64,000 bases of DNA from Plectosphaerella cucumerina (taxonomy: Eukaryota > Ascomycota > Sordariomycetes > Glomerellales > Plectosphaerellaceae), in NCBI GenBank assembly GCA_020746995.1, contig JAGPXD010000003.1, positions 6,262,001 to 6,326,000 of the forward strand, read 5' to 3'. Shown piece by piece: positions 18,279-29,315 of the stretch (positions are counted from its first letter, which is position 1; every line of letters starts with the position of its first letter). The notes under the pieces were generated by a model. The model was not told the origin of the DNA and made no database searches. It saw only the letters and a program-made list of their open reading frames with translations. The position numbers and the translations under genes are program-made.

Positions 18279-19502
18279 ATGGAGCCTGCGCTCCCAGACA
18301 GCAGCGACAGAGATGATCTGGAACCAAAGCCAACCAATGTTTATACAGTGAGCTCTATTGGCCATCCAGCCCTTGCTTCTTTTGGCTGCGATATCATTTC
18401 GGAAGGACAGGGTTGTCAGAACTACGACGACGACAACGACTCGAAATCAGAATCTGCATCGACCATATATGCAATCGATGATGACCGCTACGTCAAGGAG
18501 ATTCAAGCATCAATCGAAGCATCAATCGAAGAAGCTGAAGCTGCAAATATACTCATCCAGCTATCCAGCTCCGATGTGGAAACACGGCCAGGCACCGAGG
18601 GGTTGGTCCCAGTTCGCTCGCTTTGGGCCGATTCGACTTGCAACAATGGACATGGAGAATATGCCAGTACGAGATCTTCAGAAAGTATTCCCGCACCAAC
18701 ACAATATCAACTTTGTGACAACCTGTTACATGGTTCGTCCGACAGTCCTTTCGTCAGATCCTTCCATATCGGAAGCACTGCTGGTCGACCAGTTCCCCAA
18801 ACGGAAGCCATGCTCGCCAGACGACAGGTCCGCCTATGGGAGAAATGCCTCGTTGAAAAACGTGAGCGGTGCCTTCGTGCTTGTTGGCTCTTCAACAATT
18901 CATTCTGGGAACAGAACTTGCCCAGAAGCCGAGCAGCACCGCTTTTTCAGAAGATCATTCAACCAGAACATCCAGCAACGTCTACCTCGTTTGCCAAGGG
19001 CGAGATTGGAACCAACGTCACCGTGGCGCCTCCTTTCAACTGCGACTACGGATACAACATATCCATCGGAAACAACGTGCAAATCGACAGAGATTGTTCA
19101 ATCGACGATGCCGGCTGCGTCATCATTGGAAATAACTGTATCCTCGGTCCGGGTCTAACCATTTCGACCACCTTGCCAACAGACCATGGTGACCGAAGGG
19201 GCGTACCCCGGGTCGCGACCGTTCAGGGTGTTAAAATCGAAGATGACTGCTGGATAGGAGGGCAGGTCGTCATTTGTGCCGGGGTATGCGTTGGAACGGG
19301 AAGTACCATTCTCCCTGGGGCTGTTGTGACAGAGGTCAGTTTGCACATCTCTCAAATGTCCATGTTTTCAAGGGCACTGCTAATGTCAAAATGAATTAAG
19401 GATGTTCCCCCTCGGCAAACGATTGCTGGGAACCCTGCGAGGAATGTTCAGGGCCGAGATCAGCAGATATGTGGGGTGCCTTCTTCCTTCGGACTCCGCT
19501 AA
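18279..19502 (+). CDS. Maltose/galactoside O-acetyltransferase-like hexapeptide-repeat protein
   Basis: Exons 18279-19334 and 19401-19502 (66-nt intron, GTCAGT...TTAAG) encode 385 aa. The first 200 residues are acidic, Ser-rich and probably disordered. From about residue 170 come a maltose-acetyltransferase (Mac) helical part (RQVRLWEKCLVEKRERCLRACWLFN) and then the left-handed beta-helix (NVTVAPPFNCDYGYNISIGNNVQ, DAGCVIIGNNCILGPG, DDCWIGGQVVICAGVCVGTGSTILPGAVV). The second exon completes it with the family signature AGNPARNV. The trimeric enzyme family uses acetyl-CoA to O-acetylate sugars. The catalytic His expected after the SIDD/ILGPG region appears as TDHGDR. The substrate is unknown. 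Confidence 0.85.
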
Positions 19503-20281
19503 GTGAGGCGAACGGTTTTCAGCCATGAGGCCGAATGCCTGTATATAGAGCCCATACCAGGGCTAAAGGGGTTGTTTTCTGCATTAAAGACCAGAGTTGG
19601 GTCACTCGTGTCGGCCAAATCTACATATCTGACTACGTGATATGCTCTGGATATAAGCAGAGTATGGACTGATGGGTACAATATTTGGCCGAGATTGCCT
19701 AATTAAGTGCACCCTTCTCCAAGGGAACAGGAGTCCGGGGTCTTTGCCGTGGAAACGTAACGCCTAGTGTTTCCGCCTGCCCTAAATTGATCCCCTGAGA
19801 TGTACTGTGTAGCCCCTGAGACGCTCGCACGATGCGACCCACCCGCCAGCACCCGGTGCCGCCCGTCCGCCTGCCATCATATTGTAATGGAGGCGCAACC
19901 TCGCTGGCGACTCGCTGGAGAAAGACGAGCGAACCAGGGATCGCTGCAGGATCAGCCTGTTCTCAGACGGGTCCACAAGATCTGAATATCTATGGCAGGT
20001 AAATGCGCAATGGAACAACGCGGCAGCGCTCCGAGAACGTCGTCCACACTAGGTCCCTCCATGTGCCACTTTCGAGGAGTGATGGTCTTGCCAGATTACT
20101 TACGAGGGCCCAAAATAAGGCCCTTTTTAGTCTTAGTTCTGTACTCTTCATCTACCCAAAAGCTGTACCTTAGACCTCAACTGACGTCACTTCTCATCCT
20201 ATTTAATGTGACATCTGCGTGATTCCTATTCCGTTGTTCCTGCTCTGGAATGTTCACAGACAATTAGAACAAACAGAAGTT
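19503..20281. other. Gene-free stretch
   Basis: No motif-bearing frame. A TATTTAATG box at about 20199 may serve the next gene. Confidence 0.4.
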
Positions 20282-20710
20282 ATGCCACGTCAACAGCGCA
20301 ATGTTATAAACGAGCCCTTCGGCATCATCCCAGCAGGAAAAAGTATCATCACAGCACCAATGACTAGTTGGGTTGTAGATGAGTCGACGACCACCTACGT
20401 CTATGGGTTTGTTCCTCACTCAAAAGATATACCCTCATACTTCGCCATCGTTCACAATGCGATCAAATTTGAAGAAGGCTTTGCAGCAACTGTACACGGC
20501 CGCGTCCCGATTGGAGTTATGATGGGTGATGAATACTTTGTCGGCAGTTTAGGGCCCTCCACATTGGGCAACTTCTTTAGAGTGTCGCCTAGGAAAGGGG
20601 CAACAGGTATCACGCTGTACATCACTGTAAGGCCGCAGTTGGACGTGGCCAGAAGGGTCAAGGTGCACACCAATGCAGGAAAGCCAGGGCCATTCCTTCA
20701 ATTGAACTGA
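20282..20710 (+). CDS. Small hypothetical protein, 142 aa
   Basis: An intronless frame starts at ATG 20282. It has no signal peptide or membrane segment. Glycine-rich beta-like stretches (VYGFVPHSKDIPSYFAIVHN, GRVPIGVMMGDEYFVGSLG, GATGITLYITVRPQ) suggest a small beta-rich globular protein. I do not recognise a family. Codon regularity and its isolation between spacers support a real gene moderately. Confidence 0.5.
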   Translation: MPRQQRNVINEPFGIIPAGKSIITAPMTSWVVDESTTTYVYGFVPHSKDIPSYFAIVHNAIKFEEGFAATVHGRVPIGVMMGDEYFVGSLGPSTLGNFFRVSPRKGATGITLYITVRPQLDVARRVKVHTNAGKPGPFLQLN

Positions 20711-21265
20711 GTGGAAGTAGCTCTTACTGTAATGCTGTCTACGAGAAGCGGCGTTGCGAACAATCATGTAGCTGCTCTAGTTATAGAATTACACAGCTTT
20801 ACTTACATGTGCTTGTCAATCGGGACAGGCGCACGTAGTTCAATCCATTTGTATCGGTTCGATGTACAACTGTACTAGCCTGTTCCTTGTTCTTGGTCGC
20901 CGAAATGCCAAACAGACTCTACTCCCTGATCCGAGCACAATTCGACGCATTGCACGGCACCCACAGCTTGGCTTTGGGACGAAAATTGCGTCACAGACGT
21001 GACCGAATTTGAACTTGGCTACACACTGCCCAGCAGACATGTCCTCAAGTTGGGCAGATCCAGGCTTCAGGACCCGCAGGTACTAGAGCCCCGGAGTCCT
21101 CGTCCCCAGGAAGCAGTAGCGAGCCGGGAATCCAATTATGAGGACGAAAACACATGGGATTTCCTATTGACAACCAAGAAGAATAAGAAATAGACCTAGT
21201 CTAAGAGATCTCAGCAGACGCTTTCAAGGCCCGCCGAGAACTGTCGCCGTGGCCTGCAATGGTGG
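20711..21265. other. Gene-free stretch
   Basis: Short frames only, with no motif or repeat recognised. Confidence 0.4.
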
Positions 21266-22405
21266 TCAGGCTGGCGCTCCTTTGGCGCGCCTCCTCTTCC
21301 CAGCCCTGCCTTCGTCGCCAGCGCTTTCCCCAGCTCCGAGCGATGTCTTGTCCGGCCCCTGCTTTCTTTTCAAGTCGATAGCCATATCTTGGGCCAGCCC
21401 GTCGCTGCCAATGCCTGCTGCCCTCAGCTGCGCAGCCAGCGCCTCGTTTTCCTCTGTGGCCTCCCGCAGCTGCTGCTCCAGGGCCCTGTTCCGGCCGATG
21501 AGCTCGGCGGGCGTGCTCCCGGCCTCGCCCTCGAACAGACCGTTTGCAATGTCTACGGCCTCGGCATGCTCGGTCTCGAGCGTGCGGAATTGCAGCCGGA
21601 GCGACTCGTGCTCGGCCGCGAACCGATCCTCCTTCGCGGCCGTCTCCTTCCGGACGGCCTTGAGCTCGGCCTCCAGCTCACGAATACGCTGCTTCTTTAG
21701 CACCAACACCGCCTCGGTAGCCTGGGTCACCGTCTTTGACTCGGCCAGCTCGCGTTCTCGGCTATCCAAGTCCAAGTGGAGCGCCCGCGCCTGGAGGATC
21801 TCGTCGTTTTGGCGCTGGACGGTGGCCAGGAGCTCGCGGGACGCCATTTCGGCGGCGTCGTTGCGTGCCCTCTGCTCCTTCAGCTTGGCTTTGACGTCTT
21901 CCAGCTCTTTGCGCGTCTTTTTGAGGTTGCTGTCCGTTTTCTGGGCCACCGTCTGCAGTGCGGCGCACTGGCCAGACCAGTAAGCGTTGAGGTCGTCGTG
22001 CTGCTGCTGCAAGGCGTAGGACCGCTCCATGTTCTCTTTCTTGGCGGCCTCTCGGTACTGCTCCAGAGTCCTGCAGCCCGAGTCGAGTTACTGTGACAGC
22101 GTCCAGAGGTCGTAATCGAGCCTTCTGGCCATGTCACAGCTACAGGGCCCGCCGTTACTAGAGCGACACTGGGACGTCAGCCAGGCGGTCGCCGTCAGAG
22201 GCGACGAAAAAAGGGCGCTTACTGTGCCCATACAGCGACTGTTCATTTTGGCATCTCGAGGAACGCCTTGGTCCCGCGGAATTGCCGGTGTGTGGTGGCC
22301 TGCAAGCGCCTGGGAAACCTGGTTCTGCGTCATGGCACGGAAGGGGTTGATGTTTGATTTTCGATGCAAGGCCAGACGGTCAGCCAGCGCCATCGGCTGG
22401 CGCAT
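21266..22405 (-). pseudogene. Coiled-coil protein gene with an in-frame TAA
   Basis: Exon 1 is 22405-22223 and exon 2 is 22168-21266 (54-nt intron ending GGCTGACGTCCCAG). The frame is continuous except for TAA at 22088-22090. Downstream lies a long heptad-like coiled coil (KKTRKELEDVKAKLKEQRA, ELEAELKAVRKETAAKEDR) and a basic tail GKRRRAKG, a likely nuclear signal. The stop could be a CAA-to-TAA change. A 21-nt GTAACT...GCTGCAG segment spans it and keeps frame, but is too short for normal splicing. A start at the Met after the stop (22030) would still give a 254-aa product. Confidence 0.55.
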
Positions 22406-22500
22406 TTGTACATGTATACATCATACGTACGCATGGATCGAAGCGGGGATCATGTCGTCCTGACCATCTCATGGGCCATTATTGGGCCCTCATCGCGGCC

Positions 22501-22560
22501 CTGATCTCGGCCCTGATCTCGGCCCTGATCTCGGCCCTGATCTCGGCCCTGATCTCGGCC
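22501..22560 (+). repeat. 12-bp tandem repeat (ctgatctcggcc) x5
   Basis: Five perfect units sit in the spacer between the divergent coiled-coil and ferric-reductase genes. Confidence 0.95.
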
Positions 22561-22697
22561 CTGGAGTCCTACGAAGGGCGGTCACGCAGTCGAGGACCCG
22601 AACAGTTCCCTACGCAGGCTACACATGCGGCGTCTGCTTGATCGACTGCACAGCGTCGTGGGAGTTTTCAAGCCTCACTCTCTCCACTACTGGAATC

Positions 22698-24520
22698 ATG
22701 GATGCCGTCGCATGGTACTCGGTGGCCGTCGGAGGGCCGCTGGCGGCTTCCATCGTCATCAACATCGCCCTGCTGACGTTTTCCATCCTCGGGTACGTCG
22801 CAGACCGCGACATCCTACGCTTTCTGTCTCTGAAGCAGGTCTGTCGAGGCGTACGTCTCTGGAGGACCGTCACCTGGCTCGACCTCATCGCGGCCGCCGT
22901 CTTCGTCACCGCCAACGCCGTGGCGATGAGCTACGACGTCCGGGACACTACAGGCTTCATCCGCCGATCGGGCGTCCTGTCGGTGGTCAACATGGCCCCG
23001 TTGTTCCTGGGAACCCGGATGAACGTGATCGCGAGCGGCTGCGGGCTGAGCCTGTCAGCATACATCGACACGCACCGCTGGCTGGGGATCATAGCCATCC
23101 TCCAAGGCCTGACGCACGCCGCCGTGTCCCTTGCGACCCAGGCGCAAGGCGGCTTTGAGAAGCTCAGCGACAAGGCGGGCATCGTGGTAAGTGAGTGCAA
23201 GACGGCATGGCGTGGCGCGCGTGCTGATATCGATAGGTTGCGAGCATGCTCGTCGCCATTCCCTTGACGAGCCTCATCCGGCGGCGGGCCTACGAGACGT
23301 TTGCTGCCGCTCACTTCGCCCTGGCCGTGTGCGCCGCCGTCTTCGTCTACCTGCACACCCCGTCCTCCCACGTGCTGGCATCGCCCAGGCGGTACCTGAT
23401 CGCAGCCGCCGGTTGCCTGGGCCTGACGTGGACCGTTCGGCTCGGCCTGTTGGTCTACCGCAATGTTCGGTTGGGGACGCCATCCAGCCGGGCGGCCGTA
23501 CGCACCATCGCCTTCGAGCTCGACGATAGCAGCATCCCGCTCGAGGACGCCGTACACATTCACGTCCGGCTGTCACGGCCGTGGAACGTGAGAGCCGGCC
23601 AGTACATCTACCTGACCGTCCCCTGGGCCGGCGGCGCGTCCGTCACGCAATCGCACCCGTTCTACATCGCGTGGTGGTATCGCGTCGACGACGACAACTA
23701 CATCGTGCTCATCGCCCAGAGGCGACACGGCTTCACGGAACGCATCTTCCGCATCAGGGACGCCAGGCGCAATGGCAGCGCCGGCGCACTGGCCCTGGTC
23801 GACGGGCCGTACGGAAAGGAGATGGGCCTCGACGCCTACGACAACGTACTCCTTTTCGCGACCGGCATTGGGATAGCCGGGCACCTGTCGCACGTCGCGC
23901 AGCTCCTCAGGGGCTACTGCGACTGCGGCGTCAAGACGAAGAGGGTGACTCTGTTCTGGCAGGTGGATTCCGAGAGTATGTGCCGTAGACCCCTCTCCTC
24001 CTCCGCTCGCCCGCCCGGCCCCACTGACGAAGCTCGATGTCAGTTCAGCTTGGCTGGGTGGCTGACAGGATGCAGCAGTTGTTGGAGCAGGATGAAAAGA
24101 GCCAGGTACGTCCGGCGCCCCGTGGTGTGTGTGCGGTTGGCGTGACCTGTTGACCACCCCTGAGATCCTGCATATCTACCTGTTCGTCGTGGGCGGCTTC
24201 CTGTCGCAGGATGCGGAAATGACCGGCTTCGTCAACCGGGGCAAGCGGATCGTCGTGACGTACAAGGCCATGGATGCAGCGTACCTGACGGATGTGGAGC
24301 TGGGACGACATGGGGGCCGGACCGTGGTCTCTAGTACGTCGTCCCGTGATCGCTGCGTGGTCCGATTGCTGACTCGGCCGCAGTGTGCGCGAACGCCCTG
24401 ATGGTCGATCAAGTGCGGGGCCTCGTCCGGCGCAGGGGTGATGCAAAGGTCCATGTCAAGTGCCTGGATTTTTGCCCCCCGGGAACCGCGCGTCCTGCCG
24501 GCTCTTCGGCGTATGCGTAG
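22698..24520 (+). CDS. Ferric reductase / NADPH-oxidase-like transmembrane oxidoreductase
   Basis: Five exons (22698-23186, 23237-23975, 24044-24105, 24165-24333, 24384-24520) keep frame throughout and encode 531 aa. The ferric-reductase-like membrane domain carries two His pairs, each with 13 residues between (HRWLGIIAILQGLTH and HFALAVCAAVFVYLH), the bis-heme signature. The cytosolic half has an FAD-binding HPF (SHPFYIAWW) and NADPH-binding GPYG plus FATGIGIAG. It ends with CANALMVDQVR, a C-terminal NADPH-domain motif. It would move electrons from NADPH across a membrane to ferric chelates or oxygen. Fewer N-terminal TM segments than usual suggest a short family member. No siderophore or iron-uptake partner lies next to it. 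Confidence 0.9.
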
Positions 24521-24917
24521 GACCAGGCCGACCATGACTGGGATGTTCTTTCCATCGTTATCTGTTTGTTTCATCCGCCCGGGACGCAAGGGGCACCGAG
24601 CGCTTCCGCTGCTCTCGTGATTGGCTTCCAGATTGTCGGGACGAGCGAGGAGGGCTGGCCAAGCAGGTTGCTCCACCATGACCAGACGAACGTTGCCAAG
24701 TCGGGCGGAATCAGCATGGGAGTGCCACCCACATGCCGAAAGAGGTTGGTCATAGGTGATTGATTTGTAACGTGCAGGAGTCCTCGAAGACCAGTCTAGG
24801 AGACAAACATCTATTTTTACATCTTTTCTTCGCTCCCTCGTGTGTAATAGTTGTGGCGAGGTTCCAACCACCTGAGAACAACATGCTCCATGCACCTGTC
24901 TAACCTTAGGAGGTTGG
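24521..24917. other. Gene-free stretch
   Basis: Converging 3' flanks of the ferric reductase and the MADS-like gene. I see nothing else. Confidence 0.4.
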
Positions 24918-25462
24918 CTAGCTCAGCTCCCTTTCGCTGGCCCACTCCACCAAGCACGGAATCCGTGGGTCTGGCATTGGCGGAAACGCTGGAAAACTGA
25001 GCGCAGGACGATCGCCCGCCGCCTCCTTCCCCGCCGTCCGGCAAGCTCGGACCAACCTCGTCGGGGCGGCCCCAGGTTTGATCTGGGCCGCGGGCTGTCT
25101 GTTTGTCCCTGCCTTGTTCGTGTTCTTCCTCCCTCTCTTTTGCTCAAAATAGAATCCCGTCACCTTGTGGCCTATCGATGTCGCCAGGGGCCCTTTGAGG
25201 TGAAGGGTGGGCGGCGCCTGGTTCCTCTGCTCGTCGTCAGAGACGTCAGCGCCGAGGGGCGGGTGACCGGTGCGCTTACCTTGGCCTCGATGTCTCCGCG
25301 CCAGGTCAGGTCGGTCGACTCGTACGAAACGAAGCCGTCTTGTTTCGGGAAGGAGATGTATAGCGCCACCTCGATGTCTCCTAGGTTGCTGTATTCTTCG
25401 CATTTTCTGAGCAAGGAGCTGATGTTCCTCCTGGTCGCCTTCTTCGATTGAAGCGGGGCCAT
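24918..25462 (-). CDS. Small MADS-box-like (SRF-type) protein
   Basis: Exon 1, 25462-25280, encodes 61 residues that follow the SRF-type/MADS pattern (ATRRNISSLLRKCEEYSNLGDIEVALYIS, then GFVSYESTDLTW). A GTAAGC intron ends at CAG 25227, and exon 2 (25226-24918) adds about 100 residues rich in Lys, Pro and Ala. About 163 aa in all. In fungi, many short proteins with this degenerate MADS core exist. DNA binding is likely but unproven. A second member lies at 28179. The choice of 3' splice site is uncertain by 3 nt. Confidence 0.5.
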
Positions 25463-25791
25463 CTTGCGTCTCGCCGGTGCGAGTACTGGGACCACTTCGT
25501 CGCTCCTCTGGCCGCACTTAAGTATTTGCCCTGAACACGGCCTCGCCCTTTGGGTCGGTCTTGTGGCCCCGATTATGATCCCTGGATAGGGACACGAACG
25601 ACCCCGACGGCGATCGACGTCTTTTTTGACGCAAGTGGGCCGCATGGGGAGCGGCTGCGAATGCACGGGCGTTGCCGAGCTGTCAGGGCAGCGGGCCACT
25701 TGGTGGCCGAAACACAGAACATGTCAAGAGCGGACCTTCCAAGGTTGGGCACGGTGCGTTGCATCATGCAGCTTCTCTTCAGCCCTATGTT

Positions 25792-26419
25792 TCAGCTATT
25801 TACGTCATGCATACTGCGAGCCACTTCCATGTAAGTCTGGAGCTCTTTCATCCACTCCTCCAACCGGCCGAAGCTCTCCTCGGCCTCCCGGCATATTCTC
25901 TTCTTGTTTTCCCCTATTTCCAGCCACATTGCTTCTACTCTATCGATGCAGAACGTGAGCTCTAGTGCGTGCTCAAGGGGGATCGTCGACCTACCTGGTT
26001 TCCGATTGGCTGAGAGTCTCCTTGAACTGGGCCATTTCCGCGTAGATTCGCTCCTCGATGTCGGTAAGTTTCCGGCAGATTCGCTCCTCGGTGTCGAGAA
26101 GTTTCTGGTCAAATTGCTCCACGACGTTGGCTAGTCTCTGATTGATTCGCTCCTCGAACTGAGCGTCCTGGCGAATGTAATGCACCTCTCGGCTGATGTT
26201 GACGGTTTCGCCGACGGCACCCGTCTGGGCGGCTTTCGCCAGTCCTTGTCGTTGCGTGTGATCGAGGGTGCCGTGGGGTACGGCCTCGGGCAGGAAGCTC
26301 TCTGGCTGATCATGTCGGTCGCCGGCCCAGTCCCAAGCGTCGTAATGATCCGCGCCGACGGCTGGGGAACTGGAGTCCAGCAGTGGCTGCAGAAGCAGCC
26401 CGTCCGATACTTGCTGCAT
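25792..26419 (-). CDS. Coiled-coil protein, approximate model
   Basis: The first part (26419-25991) ends in a coiled coil with repeated EERI units (AQFEERINQRLANV, DTEERICRKLTDIEERIYAEM). A second coiled coil continues in another frame to 25792 (REAEESFGRLEEWMKELQTYMEVA). A GTAGGT site follows the first part, but no AG tried restores the second frame. Either my model is incomplete or there is a frameshift. Function unknown. Confidence 0.4.
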
Positions 26420-26924
26420 GGCCGTGTCGGGGAACGAAATATCAGAGAAATCAGTAAAAACAAAATCGTGCCATGCCGGGGCGATGGATCAGTCAGCGGA
26501 CGGCTTGTGAGGCTGGGAATATTCGCGCGTCATGATGAGTCAATACAGTGCACACCCTTGGTGATGCCCAGCTTGTTGCCTCACCCGTCCGACAGTCCGC
26601 GGTTGCTTTATATCTCCTCCCTCGTCGACAGCTACCTTGTGGGGAACTACCCGGTCCTCGTTGGGGGCCATGGGGGAGGGCCAGGGGGGAGGGCCAGGGT
26701 GCAGGCCCCGTCTCCTCCGTCCGAAAATAATTAGTGTGTTTGAGATTAAACCATGATGCGTCTCCATCATCGGCCATGGGAGGAGAAAGGGCCCTGGTTT
26801 GGGACCTGCTTCGTCCACGAGCGTCCACGAGGCGGGATCAAAAGCTAGACCTTCGCCCGCGTACTGTACCGGGCCCTGTATCTTAGGCTTGCTCGCGCAG
26901 ACCCCACCAACGCACCTCATCATC

Positions 26925-27480
26925 ATGCCCTCCCACCGACTGTTGGACGAGGTAAGCAGATCTTACCCACAGAGACGAAGACGTCGACTGACCGGCCGAG
27001 CCCTTTAAGGACGAGGCCTCCTTTGGCGCCTTCCGGCCAGATGGCAACGGTAGTCACTCTCACCTTGTCGAAGCCTCGGAAAAGCTGCACATCATCTGTC
27101 ACTTAGCCTCCGATGTTCAAGCAACCTTGGTCCGGTGCGGATTTCAGGAGGCCACACTGGACGCCGCGCTCGCCCGAGACCGCCAGCAGCTGAAGAGGCT
27201 CATCGGGGTCAACAAAGATCTGACGAGGCAGCTCGCGCAGGCTAAAGCGGGAGAGGCCTACTACCGGCGCCTATTGGCTGCAACCACCCGTACTGCGGGC
27301 GACTGCACAGAGAGGAGCAGAAAGCTGCCTACGCTGCACGAGGAAGCTCCAGGGGGCGGCACTCATGGGATGAAGGCCTGCTGGCCTGGGCCTGCCCGGT
27401 CGTTGCCTAGATCGGACTACAATAACGCGGCCAAGTTGAGGGTTCTGGCGGAGGAAACGTTGAAGATGGCACGACGGTGA
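26925..27480 (+). CDS. Small coiled-coil protein, 168 aa
   Basis: A 9-codon first exon (26925-26951, MPSHRLLDE) joins a second exon (27001-27480) across a 49-nt intron with a GACTGAC branch site. The middle is helical (AALARDRQQLKRLIGVNKDLTRQLAQAK). No signal or TM. Family unknown. It belongs to the run of small genes between 24.9 and 28.6 kb. Confidence 0.5.
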
Positions 27481-27590
27481 CGTACCATGGGCGAGATTAA
27501 CCGCCGCTGGTCCTCATTTTGGGCCTTTGCGGGCTGGTACATAAGGAGCCTCGCGCTCGGAAATACACTGCGCTGCTCACTTCTTGAACC

Positions 27591-27878
27591 ATGAATCGAA
27601 AGCACCGGGTCAAGGGCAGAGATCCCTTCATGAAAGACGCCCATCCGCCGCTCTGTCTCCGTCGGCACATCGCACGTCGAGCCATAAGAGCGAGGCTCGA
27701 AGCCGGTCAGGTGGGCGGGGACGCGGGTGTTGGAGTAACTGAGGAATCACGGGCCACGGTACTGCCGATGGATACCCACAGAGACTTCAACGCCGACATG
27801 GATGTTCTCTCCATGATGATGGCATCTGCATCTCTGGACGATCATGTCGACGACGTGGAAATGTCCAGCGCGAGATGA
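27591..27878 (+). CDS. Small hypothetical protein, 95 aa
   Basis: A frame beginning MNRKHRVKGRDPF with a basic N-terminal half and an acidic Met/Asp-rich C-terminal half (DMDVLSMMMASASLDDHVDDVEM). No recognised domain. Support rests on the start context, on amino-acid composition and on its place among similar small genes. Confidence 0.3.
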   Translation: MNRKHRVKGRDPFMKDAHPPLCLRRHIARRAIRARLEAGQVGGDAGVGVTEESRATVLPMDTHRDFNADMDVLSMMMASASLDDHVDDVEMSSAR

Positions 27879-28178
27879 GCACTATTTATGATCAGGCCTG
27901 CAACGGCATGTGCAGGGCCCTGCGAGGACGTGCCGTCGATGACAAGTTACCGCCGTGATTCGTGACTCTGCGAGGACACGAGAAGCAGTAAAGAAGTACC
28001 TAGGGCCATGTTGTAGCGTATTGGAATCGGAATGGTCCGTTTTGCGTCCCCAAGTCCCATGCATTTGGTCCAAGATCTGGTCTCTGGGCCCGGCCTTTCT
28101 CGCCCGTCCGAGGCGTACTGTACTTCAAAAACCACGATTGCCGACCCGGCGGATGATGGTTTGTGCTCAGGTGAAGCA

Positions 28179-28592
28179 ATGAATACCGCCAAACCTAACC
28201 ATTCTCGGGGCATCAGAGGGAAGAGGGACAGGCGAAAGGAGAACTTCGCCAAAACCATGCGAGGCCTCATGAGGCGGCTCTCGGCGATCAACCACAAGTA
28301 TGGCGCCGACATTTACTTCTGCGCCAAATACACTAGGTGGTTTGAGTTCAGGACGGATGCCAGCCTCCCCCCGAGCGCGGATCAAATCGTATGTATCCCG
28401 CCCAGCGAGTAGGTTCGGCCCGCTCACCGCCTACTAGCATAACGCGTATCCCTTGGCAGTCAGGAGCAGTCCGGAAGATCTGAGGAGGCAGACCGAAGCG
28501 GTCAAAAGAGAGGGAGAAGACCATGTCCGGAGGGAGCGACCAGGTATGGAGGTCTAGTCAAGAGGTTGCTACGCAAAGATCTTGGGTTGTGA
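28179..28592 (+). CDS. Second small MADS-box-like protein
   Basis: Exon 1 (28179-28388, ends GATCAAATC|GTATGT) encodes KRDRRKENFAKTMRGLMRRLSAINHKYGADIYFCAKYTRWFEF..., matching the SRF-type core seen at 25.4 kb. Exon 2 (28464-28592) adds 42 residues (GRSEEADRSGQKRGRRP...). In total 112 aa. The basic first half suggests nucleic-acid binding. The 3' splice site is chosen because it gives the longer open exon. Confidence 0.48.
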
Positions 28593-28759
28593 TAGAAAGA
28601 CGTCTTCAGGGAAGCGCCGCGCGTCACACCTTAATTTCGAATCATTACCGCGCAAGCTGCTTCATTACCGGGAACAAAGGAGAGATGCAGCGTTAAAGAG
28701 ACCTGGCCTTCGCTCGGCCCATTCTCTGTAAGTCGCTGAATGACTCGACCCTTTCTGTC

Positions 28760-29095
28760 ATCACAGGGCCACATGTCAGAAACTGCCTCATCGCCGGCAT
28801 AGTCTCCATTGCCTTCGCTTTTCTGTCGTTTATTTCCCTCCTGCACGGGTGGGGCGCGCGTCTGGTGAGCTTTCTGCCGTCAGTCAAGCTTCTTCGAGCT
28901 GTTCTTTACTTGCTGTTTGGGCTGGGATGTTGCGTGCCTTTTATGGTTGCGGTTGGATACCAGGTGACGATGCTGTCTGTCTTGCCGTCGTGGGTAGATG
29001 TGCAACAGGGGCGCGTCTTCGGACTATCCGTGGGCTGCCTCTGCTGCGGATGCGGTCTGGCACTGCTTGGAGGCATGATTCCGTTCGTTGTCTGA
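28760..29095 (+). CDS. Possible small membrane protein (3' part)
   Basis: The frame is open from about 28760 to the stop at 29095 with three hydrophobic segments (IVSIAFAFLSFISLL, AVLYLLFGLGCCVPFMVAVGY, GLSVGCLCCGCGLALLGGM). A candidate intron GTAAGTCGCTG...TCATCACAG precedes it. The first exon and start are not resolved. Confidence 0.35.
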   Translation: MTGPHVRNCLIAGIVSIAFAFLSFISLLHGWGARLVSFLPSVKLLRAVLYLLFGLGCCVPFMVAVGYQVTMLSVLPSWVDVQQGRVFGLSVGCLCCGCGLALLGGMIPFVV

Positions 29096-29315
29096 GGAAC
29101 CAAGCTGGGACCGCGAACAAGCCAGGGCCACGATCGATTGATATAGCAGCGTGTTGAGCAGGGTGCAGGGTTTTGAAACGCCACGGAGAGGAATCGGGAA
29201 GCTAGGGGCAGGTCAGTAGTGATTTTTACGCGTAGTAAGTAAGTTTCCAATAGTAGTTGGCTTGTAATTTCTGCATTGTACAGTACCATTCCACATAGTC
29301 TCTCGAATAGGTTCC

